Of a stretch of DNA of 64,000 bases, positions 33,069 to 45,559 are shown in pieces. Position numbers and translations under genes: made by a program. The stretch is from Rhizomys pruinosus (lineage: Eukaryota; Chordata; Mammalia; Rodentia; Spalacidae), in contig VZQC01009601.1 in NCBI GenBank assembly GCA_009823505.1, positions 2,928,440-2,992,439 of the forward strand, read 5' to 3'. Numbering within the stretch: the first letter of the stretch is position 1; each line of letters begins with the position of its first letter. The notes below the pieces were generated by a model, which was given only the letters and a program-made list of their open reading frames with translations, had not been told where the DNA came from and ran no database searches.

Positions 33069-33216
33069 GCCGGGCGTGACAGTGCGTGCCTTTAATCCTA
33101 GCACTTGGGAGGCAGAGGTAGGCGGATCTTTGTGAGTTCAAGTCCAGCCTGGTCTACAGAGGGAGTTCCAGGACAGCTGGGGCTACAGGGAGACCCTGTT
33201 TGGAAAAGACCAAAAA
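33069..33216 (+). mobile_element. B1 SINE, full length
   Basis: It starts GCCGGGCGTGACAGTGCGTG and ends CTGTTTGGAAAAGACC plus A-tail. The flanking TAAAATTTAAA and ATTTTAAAAC are A/T-rich and a TSD cannot be fixed exactly. Confidence 0.92.
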
Positions 33217-33309
33217 AAATTTTAAAACAAGAAGCCTGAAAGATAGCTAGTTCTGTCTTACAGTATTGTGAGAATTCCGTGACACAGAGCAGTATCATTT
33301 TAGGTTAAT

Positions 33310-33452
33310 TTTTTGTTTTGTTTGGTTTTGTTTGAGACCGCGTTTCATGTAGTCCAACCTGGCTTCAAACTTGAACTCTTGGTGCTTCTGCCTTTGCTTC
33401 CCAAGTACTGGGATGTCAAGTATGCACTTTCATACCTAGCAATAGGTTTATG
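33310..33452 (-). mobile_element. old B1 SINE remnant
   Basis: The plus strand reads GAGACCGCGTTTCATGTAGT, then TTGAACTCTTGGTGCTTCTG and CCCAAGTACTGGGATGTCAAG, the reverse of a diverged B1. The left T/G-rich run is its tail. Confidence 0.7.
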
Positions 33453-33513
33453 AAGTTACATTCTCATGTTAACTTATGAAGCTAACTATTACCTTCCCAT
33501 AAGGCACAATGCT

Positions 33514-33740
33514 GGGGCTGGAGAGATGGCCTAGCAGTTAAGAGTTCTGACTGCTCTTGCAGAGGACCGGAGTTCGATTCCCAGCACCCACATGGTGGCT
33601 GAGAACCGTCTTTAACTCCAGTTCTGGGGGAATCTGACACCCTCTTCTGGCCTCCATGGCATTGCATGACACGGGTGCACAGACCTGCATGCAGACAGTA
33701 CATTCATACACATAAAAAATAAATTAAATTAAAAAATAAA
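33514..33740 (+). mobile_element. B2 SINE without internal duplication, TSD
   Basis: Complete B2 with the CTTTAACTCCAGTTCTGGGG block present once. TSD GCACAATGCT lies at 33504-33513 and 33741-33750. Confidence 0.92.
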
Positions 33741-33750
33741 GCACAATGCT

Positions 33751-35049
33751 ATCTTTTGTATACACAACCTTCTTATAACAATGCTTTCATATACCAAATC
33801 CTAAAAATGCAAAAGAGCTTTACATGCAGATGATTATCAATTAAAAGCATAATCTTTCTAGCCACATTATTTGGATTCAAGTCCCAATTCTGATACTTCT
33901 TGGCCCTGGGTTACTTGACTTCTTTGTGTTACAGACTTTTTGTCTGTACAGTGTTGATATTGGTACCTAATCTACATGTCTTAGTGTAATTAGTTAAGAT
34001 ATATAAAGTCAGGACTTTAGATTTGGTGTAAGAGCTGTATTCATGTTGGCTGCTGATATATTTGAAGGACCTGTGTTACAGGATTTCTTCTCAAAAATAT
34101 CACTGTCCAACAAAAACATTTGTTTGTACCAACATGGCCTTTATTAACATAAAAAATTATATGCTAAGTCCATTAGTCAAAACTCAGACTGATAATACTT
34201 TGCATAACCATGAGAATACATTTTGAGTCATCACCAGACACTTGGGTAGAAGAGGAAAAGGATGGGGAGAAGAAAGATAAAGAATGGTTAATAGGAACAA
34301 TACTGTTTGAGATAAGGAATACATTTTTATGTTTTTTTTCCTATTGCATGGATAAGTTTTACCATAAGGTACATTTCAAAGTAGCCAGAAGAGAAAATTT
34401 GAATATTCTTATAAGGAAATGATCCAATGTTAAGGGAATGTACATATTCATTACTGTGATTTGAATAAACTAAATCAATTATTAAAGGGTTAGTATAATT
34501 GCTGGAGCTGTCCTTTCAATTCCCATTAGACAATATATGTTTGTACTGAAACATCACACATTGCCCCATAAATCCATAAATTTATTATTTGTCAATTACA
34601 TGGAAACAAACTGAACAAACAAACTTCCCAACTTACTTTGAATGTAGGATAATAACTTTTTAAGAACTTTATTTCCAAAGAAACAATGTCAGATTTTATT
34701 AGAATATGATAAGTAGTTTTAACTTCTAAGATTTTACTTCTTTTATAAAATTCTTGTAGTTACTTAATAACTGAGTTATTGCAATATGTGGGGTACATCA
34801 AGAACTTCTAACAAATGTATGTCAGGCTTTATTATGTGAGTCCCATTATTAATATATGCAAAGCATAGAAAAAGTCCTAGTTCTATATCACCAAGGATTA
34901 TCAACTCTTCAGTTTCTCTCCACCATCATTTCTGCTTCTATCTAAACCTATCATGTGCCATCTGGCCTGTAATATCTGCTCCTCAGCACTCTCCACAGGC
35001 ATTTCTCTGTCGCTTCACCCACAAATTAATTGATTCTTTGAGGGGGAAG
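33751..35049. other. AT-rich sequence without a gene
   Basis: No gene found. A 70-codon frame at 34210-34422 is Glu/Lys-rich at its start but has no known motif. Confidence 0.5.
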
Positions 35050-35898
35050 CTGTTACAGTGAGCTTTCCAAACTACATTTTTGGATCATCTTCATGGTCAA
35101 AAAGATATAGGGGAGAGACCTACTGTGCCACGTTAGAAACCTACTGTGTCATGTTAGAAAGTATCTCAGAGATAGGTGACAGATTTACTGTGCCATGTCA
35201 GAAAATACCACCTTTTATATTCTCATGGTTATGCTGGAGCCCTGTGTACTAAAGGTGGCCCTCATTCTGGAGCTCTGTGTACTAATTTTTTCCCTATTTC
35301 CTCAAAGTAGAATATAGGTCCTCTCTCCCTCTGCAGACCCTGGACAGGGACCCTCCAACTGCTAATGTACCCAGTAGCCCCTCCACCTATTGGTACTGTG
35401 AAATCCTTATGTGGTATACTCATATAAGAATGAACCAGCTTGTCTTTTCAGTTGTAGAGAAAATGTCCACTGGCTACTATCAATCTGGACCAAAACCACC
35501 TGCTAGACCACCCACATCAGCCAAGATGGAAAACCAGATACTAACCCTCCAGCCTGACAGCTGTTTCTCCAAGACTTTGTACCCCCTCAGCTCTGAAGAA
35601 GAAACAGAAGAGAGAACAGTGTTCCCATTCCCTTATTATAATCAAAAGGCTGGAATGTTAGATCTGGTCTTCCCAGAATTCCAAGAGGCTGTCAATCTTC
35701 TGACCTCTTCCCCTATACCTGAAGTCCTGCCCCATGGCTATAAATGGGCTCCAGACACCATCTTGCTCCTGCTGCTGCTACTCCACCACATGTTAACAGG
35801 TAACCCACCCTGGAAATTCCCATGGAAGAAAATCATGTTCCCAGAATGACTTTAAGTCTCATGTGCCTTTTATCTGGGGGGCTTGTGCCTTTATAACC
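35050..35898 (+). other. unassigned region: 146-codon ORF and U3-like repeats
   Basis: The left part has three near-copies of TACTGTGCCAYGTYAGAAA (about 35122, 35143 and 35188) and two of GGAGCYCTGTGTACTAA (about 35236 and 35268), like enhancer repeats of an LTR U3. An open frame of 146 codons runs at 35409-35849 (first ATG 35409; a later M-S-T-G-Y-Y start at 35463). It has a Pro-rich part (P-K-P-P-A-R-P-P), an acidic patch (E-E-E-T-E-E-R) and a short Leu run near the end. A TATA-like CTATAAATGG lies at about 35738 inside it. I do not recognise the protein, and a frame of this size is expected about once by chance in 64 kb. A decayed LTR element is an alternative. Confidence 0.3.
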
Positions 35899-35899
35899 C

Positions 35900-35930
<31 letters not shown>
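35899..35930. repeat. (TA)n microsatellite
   Basis: About 32 bp of alternating TA with one ATACAT interruption, directly abutting the palindrome that follows. Confidence 0.9.
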
Positions 35931-35931
<1 letters not shown>

Positions 35932-35996
35932 CTTTGGAGATCCCTGCCTACTGACTTACCATATATGGTAAGTCAGTAGGCAGGGCTCTCCAAAGA
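35931..35996. repeat. 66-bp near-perfect palindrome (33-bp arms, no spacer)
   Basis: Each base from 35931 to 35963 pairs with its partner from 35996 down to 35964 (positions sum to 71927). The only mismatch is 35941 (T) against 35986 (C). The centre is TACCATATATGGTA. It could extrude as a cruciform or, if transcribed, fold into a 33-bp stem with almost no loop. It lies beside a (TA)n tract. Confidence 0.95.
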
Positions 35997-37257
35997 GGAA
36001 GGCTAATATTAAATTCTAAGAAGTTCTAATTTAATGAAGTTAGTACCCTCAGTCACGCTCTTTGCCTTCACCGACTTATTGGAGATATTTAAACTACTGC
36101 CCTTAGGTTATTATCGCCAATGTTTTTACCCAAGCTCAGACCCAGGGGGTTCCATTGCTCCAACCCAGCCAAATTGCTAATTTGGAAACCCACAGAGAAG
36201 GCAAACTTGGTTCCACTGGATCCTTGTGTCAACTCTACACTGAAAATTTGAACCTGACCTCCAGCCTTCCAATGTAGTGTATTCACAAGTTCTTTTAAAT
36301 GCTGTTGTTCTCTCTGTTGCTTATTCTCCAGATTATGGGTGTTTATCCAAAAATGCATATACTAAATTTTAATATGGTTTGTCAAATTCATAGAGAAACG
36401 AATATCCCTGTTTAATAAAAAAAATCCACTCTGAGAAGTATCAGGCCACTTTTATCTAATATAGATGTGCAAACTAGAAATATTAAGAAGAGATAAAAAT
36501 GTTTAAGACGTAAGACGATCTAGAAAAAAATGATTGGAAGGAGTTCCAAAACAAAAATAAAAACAAAACAAACAAAAACAAACAGTAAAAGACCAAAAAC
36601 AAACACAAAAATTCTTTGTTTTACAGATAGGTACTTATTAATCATATAGACCAGACAAAGAAAATGACTCAAGCTTGGCTAAAAAGGACTCCCATGGACA
36701 AATGTATGCATACAGGATATAATGAGAATAAATGCTTTGAGTCCAGCCAGTTACCAATAGACTTGATACTTTTAGTTAGTGTAAACCACTTACAGAAAAA
36801 ATAAGTATCTTTTTTGTACATTATATTTGTAAGTTTGCATGTGCTAGTTGAGCTCACAGAGAATATGGTTCTGGAACTGAGATTGCCCCTCCCACTTCAG
36901 ACACAAGCATTTATCTGAAAATATCTTCTAAATGCTTTTCCTGAGCTAAGCTGGCTCCTGACTCCAGGACAGGGAAATATCCAACAGAATGCCCCCAAAT
37001 AAAGACATTATGCTTTTTCAAAGGTATAGGAGATAAACTATTTCCAACTGCTGTTATTATTATTTAGGTCATGGTATAAGGGTGTCTCTAATATGAACAA
37101 CTATTAAGAGGTTCTATTTTGTCACAATAATGAAAAAAAATAACACAATCTAATAAGGTAAAATGGCACCAAGATATATTTAATTACTTAATGAAAAAAA
37201 AAACAGGATTAATGAAAGTTGCTCATAGTCCATAAAAAAAATGAAAGGATTTTCTAT
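35997..37257. other. sequence without a gene
   Basis: No supported gene. An A-rich purine/AAAC patch lies at about 36540-36610. The 89-codon minus frame at 36089-36358 has no motif. Confidence 0.45.
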
Positions 37258-37274
37258 AAAAAAGTTCTTTAATC

Positions 37275-37720
37275 GCCAGCCAGCCAGACACCCACCAGAT
37301 CAGGTCTAGAGAGAGGAGGCACTTGACACCTGGGAAATAGGTGAGCAAAACAGAAGGCAGGCTCATCTCTCCCCTGGGCACAGCCTGTTGCCTGCCAGCC
37401 AGCAACACCTGGACAAGCATGCACAGTGGCAGGGCAGAGTCACCCAGCCAGGTTGACCTTCACCAGGCCCAGAGAGAGGAGGCAGCATGGCACTTGGGGA
37501 ATAGGACCTCTGGAAAACCTCCAGACCAGAAAGGGAAGAGCCAGCCGAACCTCCCAATATATAATCACAATGGAAAACTGGAAACCTAACACAACCAGCC
37601 CTCCATAAACCAAGGAGAAGACAAAGAACATATCTGTAGGAAACAAGCAAATTAAGCTTTCAAGGCAGTGAAGAAACATTTGAGATTCGCATCAGAATAC
37701 AAACAATAAAATAAACCCAC
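37275..37720 (+). promoter_or_regulatory. L1B 5' UTR with two diverged repeat units
   Basis: GC-rich relative to its surroundings. Two related blocks (CCAG..., GAGAGAGGAGGC, then CACTTG and GGRAATAGG) occur about 163 bp apart, with GAGAGAGGAGGC at 37309-37320 and 37472-37483. This suggests about two diverged monomers of a different type from those of L1D. Promoter activity is inferred from family knowledge. Confidence 0.5.
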
Positions 37721-38856
37721 ATGACAAAAACACAAACAAAAAAGAACATGAGAAAAGAACATAACAAATCTCCACCAGACAATACCAGTCCTATAGAAGA
37801 TCCCTACAATAAGATCTCCCTGGAAGGAACCCAGGACACAGATCTTAGAAGAACAATCATAGACATAATCAAAGAAATCAAAGAATATAAAGAACAAATC
37901 AGTGAACTAAAGGGAGAGAATGAAGAACTCAGGAAGGAACTAGAGAGAAAGAATGACAAACTCCAGAAGTAACTAGAGGGAAAGAATGACAAACTCCAAA
38001 AGGAATCAGAAACACTGAAAAGATCCCATGCTGAAATGTAAAGGAAAACAGAGGAGCTACAAGAAGAGAATGACAAGCTCCAAAAGGAAGTGGAAATGCT
38101 AAAGAAATCACAGGATGAAAAGATAAAGAAAATTGAACACTCATCCAATCACAGGGAAGGATGGAAGAAAGCCTCAAAAACAGATTGGATGAAGCAGAAA
38201 ATAGAATATCATACCTGGAAGATAGCAAAGAAAAACTAGAAAGCTCAAACAAAGATTATGAAAAATTTAAAAAAAAAGAGTAGAACAATCGGGAAATTTG
38301 GACACTATGAAAAGACCAAACCTCCACATCCCAGGGAGAGAGGAAGGAGAAGAATCCCACAACGATGATATTGATCAGATCTTCAACAGAATAATAGAAG
38401 AAAATTTCCCCAAACCGAAAAGAGACAAACCCATACAAATACAAGAAGTGCATAGAACTCAAACAGATATGATCAGAAAAGAATTTCCCAATGCAATATT
38501 ATAGTTAAAACACAAGTTGCCCAAAACAAAGACAAGATACTGAAAGCCACAAGAGAAAAACAGTGAGTTACATACAAAGGAAAACCAATAAGAATTACAG
38601 CTAACTTTTCAGTGCAAACTATGAAAGCCAGAAGAACGTGAACTAATGTATTACCAGTATTAAATGATTATAGATGCCAACCCAGATTACTATACCCAGC
38701 AAAAATGTCAATTATAGCGAAAGAAAAATCTTTCATGACATAAACAAGATGAAAGAATATATGTCCAAAAAACCAACCCTTCAGAAAATATTCGAAGCAA
38801 TTCAAAGGACAAAGGAAAGGAGCACCTATCCCCAAGCAGCTAAAGAGAGAAATTAA
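37721..38856 (+). pseudogene. L1B ORF1 (RNA-binding chaperone), broken
   Basis: It opens M-T-K-T-Q-T-K-K-N and stays open for 83 codons to 37972, into the coiled coil, where a stop occurs. The coiled coil continues to about 38110 in pieces, with repeated E-R-K-N-D-K-L-Q-K units. The RRM-like part (M-K-R-P-N-L-H-I-P-G-R-E-E-G-E-E-S) lies at about 38308-38500 and the C-terminal domain (G/S-E-R-K-I-F-H-D) at about 38716-38856. The Ile-Ile-Gly-Ile block of the RRM has become Ile-Pro-Gly-Arg. Confidence 0.88.
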
Positions 38857-38894
38857 TAAAAGTATAAATGTGAAAATATAAAACTTGACCAAGA

Positions 38895-41800
38895 ATGCAA
38901 ACAGCAAATAAGGTGAAAGGAAGAAAAACATATCTCTCAATTATAACCTTAAATATTAATGGTCTAAACTCCTCAATCAAAAGACATATACTGGGAGAAT
39001 GGATTAGGAAACAGAATCCATCAATATACTATCTAAAAGAAACCCATCTCACCCTCATGGGCAGGCAACAACTTAAAGTGAAAGGATGGAAAAAGATATC
39101 CCAACCAAATGGTACCAAAAAGAAAGCATGAGTAGCCATTCTAATATCAGACAAACTAGACCTCAAAGTAAAACTAATCAGAAAAGAAAAAGAGGGCCAT
39201 TACATCCATACAAAAGGAATAATTAATTATGAAGATTTCACAATTGTAAATATATATGAACCAAACTCCAGTGCGCCAAAATTTATAAACACACCCTGCA
39301 AGACCTTCAGGCACAAATTAATTCCAGCATGCTAATAGTAGGGGAATTAACTATCCCACTGAGATCTTTGGATAGATCAAATGGAGAAAGAATAAACAGA
39401 GAGTCATCTGAACTGAACAATACATTACTCCAAATGGACTTCACAGACATCCACCAAATATTCCACCCAAATACCAGAGAATATGCTTTCTACTCAGCAT
39501 CCCGTGGAACATTCTCCAAAATAGACCACATACTGGGACACAGGAAATAAACTCAACCAATACAAAAGGATTGAAATAATTTCATGCATTCTATCAGACC
39601 ACAGTGCAATAAAGCTCAGTATCAACACTAGGATAAGCCCAACTATCTACAAGAACACATGGAGTCTAAACAACACACTCCTGAATAATGAATGGGTCAA
39701 GGAAGAAATAAAGTAATAAAATCATTGCAGGAAGTAAACAAAAATGATAACACAACACAACAAAACCTATGGGATACTTTAAAAGCTGTCCTAATAGGTA
39801 AGTGTATAGCCCTGGGTGCCTACATTAAAAAACAAACAAACAAACAAAAAGAAAGAACATAAACAAACAATCTAACACTGCAGCTAAAAACACTTGAGAA
39901 ACAACAACAAATGAACCCCAAACCCAACAAACAGGAAGAAATAACAAAAATCAGAGCAGAAATCAATGAAACAGGAACAAAGAAAAGAATACAAAGAATT
40001 AATGAATCCAAAAGTTGGTTCTTTGAAATGATAAGCAAGATAGGCAGACTTCTAGCCCAGTTAACCAAAAGAAAAGAAAAGAGCAACTCCAAATCAATAG
40101 AATTTGTGATGAAAAGGGAAACATCACAATGGACAACGAAAAGATCTAGATAATCATATGGTAATACTTTAAAAAACTATACTTTGCTAAATTTGAAAAC
40201 CTAAGAGAAATGGATGAATATCTCAAATCCTGGAATTCACCAAAGCTCAGTCAAGATGAGATTGACAGTTAAACAGACTGATCATATTTTAGGAAATTGA
40301 AAATGTAATAAAAAAAACCTCTCAACCGGTAAAAGCCCAGCCCCAGATGGTTTCATGGCAGAATTCTATAAAATATTTAAAGAAGATTTACAATCATTAC
40401 TACTCAAACTGTTCAGAAGGATACAGAGGGAAATCTCTCAAATTCTTTCTATGAAGCCAGAATTATGCTAATACTTAAACCAGGCAAAGATACAACCAAA
40501 AAAGAAAATTATAGGCCCATCTCATTAATGAACATAGATGTAAAATACTCAACAAAATACTTGCAAACCACAATCAGATCCACATCACAAAAATCATCCA
40601 TCATAACCAAGTTGGATTCATACCTGAGATTGAGGGGTGGTTCAACATATGTAAATCAATAAATATCATAAAACACATAAATGGACTGAAAGATAAAAAC
40701 CACACCATCACCTGAATTGATGCAGAAAAAACCTTTGACAAAATCCAGCATCCCTTCATATTTAAAGTTCTAGGGGGAATTGAACTGAAAGGAATATTCC
40801 TCAACATAATCAAGGTCATATACAACAAATCTATAGTCAACATCATCCTAAATGGAGAGAAGCCAGAAGCATTCACGTTAAAGGCAGGAACTCAGCATGC
40901 TTCCCCCTATTACCTCTACTCTTCAATATAGTGTGTGAAACACTTGTTAGGATAATAAGTCAGGAAAAGGAAACTAAAGGAGTAATAATGGGAAAAGAGG
41001 AAGTCAAGATATCCCTTTTTGCAGACAATGATTGTTTACCTAAAGGTTGTTAAAAACTCCATGAAAAAACTCTTAGAAACGATATAGACTTTCAGTAAAG
41101 TGGCAAGATACAAAATTAACTTAGAAAAATCAGTAGCCTTTCTTTACACCAACAACAAGCAACAGAAAAAGGAATATAAGGAGACCTTCCCACTCACAAT
41201 AGCCTCAAAAACTGTAAAATACCTAGGAACAAACCTAACCAAAGTCACCAAATATCTCTAAAATAAAAATTTTAAACACCTGAGAAGGAGATTGAAGAAG
41301 ACATCAGAAGATGAAAAGACCTCCCCTGCTCATGGATTGGAAAAATTAATATAGTAAAAATGTCCATTCTACCCAAATTAATATACAGATTTAATGCAAT
41401 CCCAATTAAAATCCCCAAGAGTTTCTTCACAGACTTGGAAAAAAAATCTGTAAATTAATATGAAAAACAAAAGACCCTGAATAGACAAAGCAACCATGAG
41501 CAAAAAGAGAAACACAGGGGTGGGGGATCACTATACCAGACTTCAAACTTTGTTACAGGGCTACAGTCATGAAAAGAGCCTGGCACAAAACCAGACCTGT
41601 TGACCAATGGAACAAAATTGAAGATCCAAACTTGAACTCATACAATTTCAGCCACCTCATATTTGACAAAGGGGCCAAGAAGACACAATGGAGGATAGAC
41701 AACATTTTCAGCAAATGGTGTTGGCTAAACTGGATCACCACTTATAGAAAAATAAAATTAAAGCCCTACCTCTCATCCTGTACAAAAACAACTCCAAATA

Positions 41801-42700
41801 GATCAAAGACCTCAATGTGAAGCCCGAATCTCTGAAGGTGATAAAGAAAATTTGGCAGAAACCTACAAGAGGTAGGAAAAGACTTTCAAAATCAGACAGC
41901 AGCTGTGCAGGAAATAAGGTCAGCAATTGACAACTAGGACCTCATTAAACTCAAAAGCTTCTGTACAACAAAAGAAACAATCAGTGAAGTGAAGAGAAAA
42001 CCCACAAAGTGGGAGGAAACCTTCACTGCTGATACATCTGACAGAGTATTAACTTTCAGAATATATAAATGACTCAAAAAATAAAGAAGTAGGAAAACAA
42101 ATGACCCACTCAAGGGATGGAGTAATGAGCTGAACAGGGACTTCACAAGTGTGGAAGTAAAAATGGCTGAGAAACATCTTAAAAAGTGCTCAAAATTGTT
42201 AATAATTAAGGAAATGCAAATTAAAACCACTTTAAGATATCATCTCACTCCAGTAAGACTGGCTAGGATCAAGAACATAAATGATCGCGAGTGCTGGAGA
42301 GGTTTTGGGGAAAGGGGAATACTCATCCACTACTTATGGAAATGTAAACTTGTACAACCACCGTGGACAACCCTTAAAAGAATGAAAATGAGCCTACCAC
42401 TTGACCCAGTCATACCACTCCTGGGAATATTCCCACAATGCTCATCCTACTACAGAGATACATGCATAGGCATGTTTATTGCAGCTCTATGTACGATAGC
42501 AAAGTGTTAGAAACAACCCAAGTGCCCCTCCACCAACAAGTGGATAGAGAAAATGTGGTAAATCTCACAATGGAGTTCTATGCAGTGGTAAAGCGATAAT
42601 ATCATGAACTTTGCAGGTAATTGGATGGAACGAGAAGATATTATGCTAAGTGAGGTAACACAGTCCCAGAAAAACAAATGACAAACAATATCCCTCATTT
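38895..42700 (+). pseudogene. L1B ORF2 (endonuclease/reverse transcriptase), broken
   Basis: It starts M-Q-T-A-N-K-V-K-G at 38895. The endonuclease loop G-D-F-N reads G-E-L-T (about 39340), so a metal-binding Asp and the Asn are lost. S-D-H-S-A is kept (about 39593). The reverse transcriptase catalytic motif is frameshifted: F-A-D is followed by N-D-C-L (41018-41040). Stops occur throughout (for example W to stop in H-T-I-T-stop near 40713). The C-terminal part (41569-42700) keeps the usual blocks. Length is close to full. Confidence 0.9.
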
Positions 42701-43246
42701 GTGGATGCTAGCATCAAGTAAGGCAAACTGAGTAACAGTAATGTTATATTTCCCTTTATCTAAACGCAACTGTGCTCTTAGAATGTGGATCCCTTAATGG
42801 ACTCTAGAATTAACCTACTACCTATTTTCAGACTTTATAATTTTGGTACAAGTGTGGAGGGTATATTTGCATATTTTAAAGCATATAAAATGAAAAATGT
42901 GAATCCCAAAATATGATTTGAAAATAACATACAGTTTATTTTCAGATGATCAGATTTTACTACATGTGTGACATACATAATTACATGTGGTGAAACGATG
43001 TGGATTGGATGGAACAACAACAACAAAAGAACTGGGGCAGGGAACTGACTGAAGCAGTAGAGTTCCCCCCCCCCAAAAAAAAATAATCTTCTGTTGGAAA
43101 AACTTTGAAAATACTCAGAAGGGGAAACAGGACATGTATGGCAGACTGCATGAACGTAGGTGGGATAGGGGTCATGGAGGGGAAAATCAGTCTGGATTGA
43201 CCTGAGAAGTGATGTATGAAATGCACAAAACTTCAATAAAAGATAA
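42701..43246 (+). other. L1B 3' UTR and A-tail
   Basis: Ends ATGTATGAAATGCACAAAAC and TTCAATAAAAG plus A-tail. It includes a CCCCCCCCC-A run (about 43067-43084) and the AAC repeats common to this family. Confidence 0.8.
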
Positions 43247-43443
43247 AAAAAAATTCTTTAGTCAATAATACCAGCACCATAATTTTAAAAGTTTCCTCAA
43301 TTTAACGAATTCTAATGGATGTTGTGAACATCAATTTGATAATGCTTATCTTCCTAAAACAAAATTTGATAAACCACTCTCCAAACTATATAAAGAAACA
43401 AAACCCTTTGCAGTCTTAATGTTTTTTAAAAGGCTTACTTGGG

Positions 43444-43589
43444 GCCAGGCGTGGTGGCTCAAACCTTTAGTCCTAGCACTTGGGAGGCAGAGGCAGGTGG
43501 ATCTTTGTGAGTTCAAGTCCAGCCTGGTCTACAGAGTGAGTTCCAGGACAGCTGGGGCTACAGGGAGACCCTGTCTTGAAAAGACCAAA

Positions 43590-43628
<39 letters not shown>

Positions 43629-43631
43629 ATA
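43444..43631 (+). mobile_element. B1 SINE with (AAAT)n tail and TSD
   Basis: Full-length B1 (GCCAGGCGTGGTGGCTCAAA to CTTGAAAAGACC), tail expanded to (AAAT)n (about 43586-43631). TSD TAAAAGGCTTACYTGGG lies at 43427-43443 and 43632-43648. Confidence 0.93.
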
Positions 43632-43648
43632 TAAAAGGCTTACCTGGG

Positions 43649-44838
43649 AACTCACAAACCTTCAACATTCCACAATATCAATACAGGTAATACTAAGTTA
43701 GTATACTGTCTTATGTAAGTAATTTCGATTCAATGTTCTTTGAAGAAGGTAATGTTATATAGGACTATCTACTGAGCATAATGTCTGTCAACTTCATTAG
43801 TTTGACTGTGCCAACTTACAAAAAGTCATCAAAACACAGCTAAGTTTGTGGACTGTGAAAACTCTTTTATATAAAAAGAGGAAAATCAGGGAATTACTTA
43901 GGGGAATTAGGAAATTCCCCTAAGTATGTAGTCTATTTTTTCCAACCCGTTGTATGTAATTATGCTACAACTTTATCATGCCTGACCTCTTAGTCCTGGG
44001 CATGAAGTAAATTATATGCTTGGAAAAGAAAAAATAGGGTGCAACTCATGAGACTAGAGGGAAGTCCTCAAACTGGGTAGAGAATTCCCAATGTAGCTAC
44101 CCGCCCCTGCTCTGTAAGTAGATTCAATAGACTCACTGGTTCTGTTGGATGAGTTTACTGTAATCTAATATTAGTTTATCACTAACTCCTTAGAAAAGGC
44201 CTAAACATTGCTTAGTATCTCCAAGAGAAATTCTCACAATAAATGGTAAACTATTTTGTTATTATGTCTCATAATATTAAAAATATAAAATAAATACACT
44301 TCAGACTCATTAAGAATGCTACCAGTCCTCTCTTGCCTTTACATGGTTACTATATTTATGAAACTGCTATGTATGATACTATGAGTTTTGATATTTAAAT
44401 TTCCCAAGAGTTCATTTGCCATGATTAAATATTATCCAGTTCAAACTTTGAAAAATGGGATGTGTATATCATGAATCTTATAAAATAAGAATTATTTTTA
44501 TCTACAAAATATTTATCATTGTTATTTATAAGATAAATAGAACTACAACTATACATGATATTCTTCAAAATAATAATATATTTGATTTAAAACATTAAAC
44601 TCTTAAGACAACTAGGTGTCAGAAGTAAATAAATGAACATTAAAAATCATAAACAAAATTATTGGTTCACTGATGATATTTGCACCTAATAATCCCAGCA
44701 TTATATGGTAAAGAATCAAACGGAAATAATATAAACTAATAATATAAAATTTTGAAATGCATTCTTTATAATAGCTGACAATGTGCTCCTAGCAACTAAA
44801 AGTAACACTGTTTATTTTTTTATACATAAATGATGTGA
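43649..44838. other. AT-rich sequence without a gene
   Basis: No gene or named repeat. Very AT-rich between 44270 and 44830. Confidence 0.5.
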
Positions 44839-44840
44839 TG

Positions 44841-44978
44841 GTGGGCTTGGTGGTACACATCTTTAATCTAACTCCTCACCCTGAGGAGGCAGAGGCAGGT
44901 GAATCTCTATGAGATAGAGGCCAGTCTGGGCTACATAGTGACCTTCTTGCAGGGTGGGAATAGGTAGATCCTGTTAAA
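44841..44978 (+). mobile_element. old B1 SINE
   Basis: GTGGGCTTGGTGGTACACAT, then GAGGCAGAGGCAGGTGAATC and GATAGAGGCCAGTCTGGGCT identify a diverged B1, followed by an (AAC)-containing A-rich tail. Confidence 0.75.
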
Positions 44979-45185
44979 ACAAAACAACAACAACAAAAGA
45001 AATAAATGTAATATATAATAGTTATTAAAGTTCTAACACATTTTAAATTTCATTCTTCAGTCAAAAACAAACATATTTCCATTAATGAACATGAACAAAT
45101 AAAAAATAAAAAGGAGAGCTTTCAAAATAGTTAAAACGTCTTAATCGATTCTAGAGGGAAAATTTGTCTGTTTAAAAGTTACATA

Positions 45186-45339
45186 GCTGGGCATGGTGGT
45201 GCACACCTTTGATCCTAACACTTGGGAGGCAGAGGCAGGCGGGTCTTTGTGAGTTCAAGTACAGCCTGATCTATAGAGTGAGTTCCAAGGCAGCTGGGGC
45301 TACATGGAGACCCTGTCTCAAAAAGACCAAAAAAAAAAA

Positions 45340-45382
<43 letters not shown>

Positions 45383-45384
45383 AT
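45186..45384 (+). mobile_element. B1 SINE with (AAAT)n tail
   Basis: Complete B1 from GCTGGGCATGGTGGTGCACA to CTGTCTCAAAAAGACC, then A-run and (AAAT)n. The short flanks AGTTACATAG and TGTTATAGAG suggest an imperfect TSD. Confidence 0.9.
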
Positions 45385-45559
45385 GTTATAGAGTTCTTGG
45401 ATAGAATCTGCCAATTAGCTAATTTATTAAGTTATTTTACATTTTGTATATAGAAAAATACATGCATGCCATTTGACAGGTGAAATATATCACAGTTATT
45501 ATGCAGCTAAAATATGTAATCTCCTGCACACACATATTGGTGTTGGAACTATTAGGATA

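Larger units (their letters stand above)
37275..43246 (+). mobile_element. full-length L1 (L1B) with TSD
   Basis: 5' UTR (37275-37720), ORF1 (37721-38856), ORF2 (38895-42700) and 3' UTR with A-tail to 43246. The TSD is AAAAAAGTTCTTTAATC (37258-37274) versus AAAAAAATTCTTTAGTC (43247-43263), with two differences, so the copy is not very young. It has no nested insertions. All ORFs carry frameshifts and stops. Confidence 0.92.
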
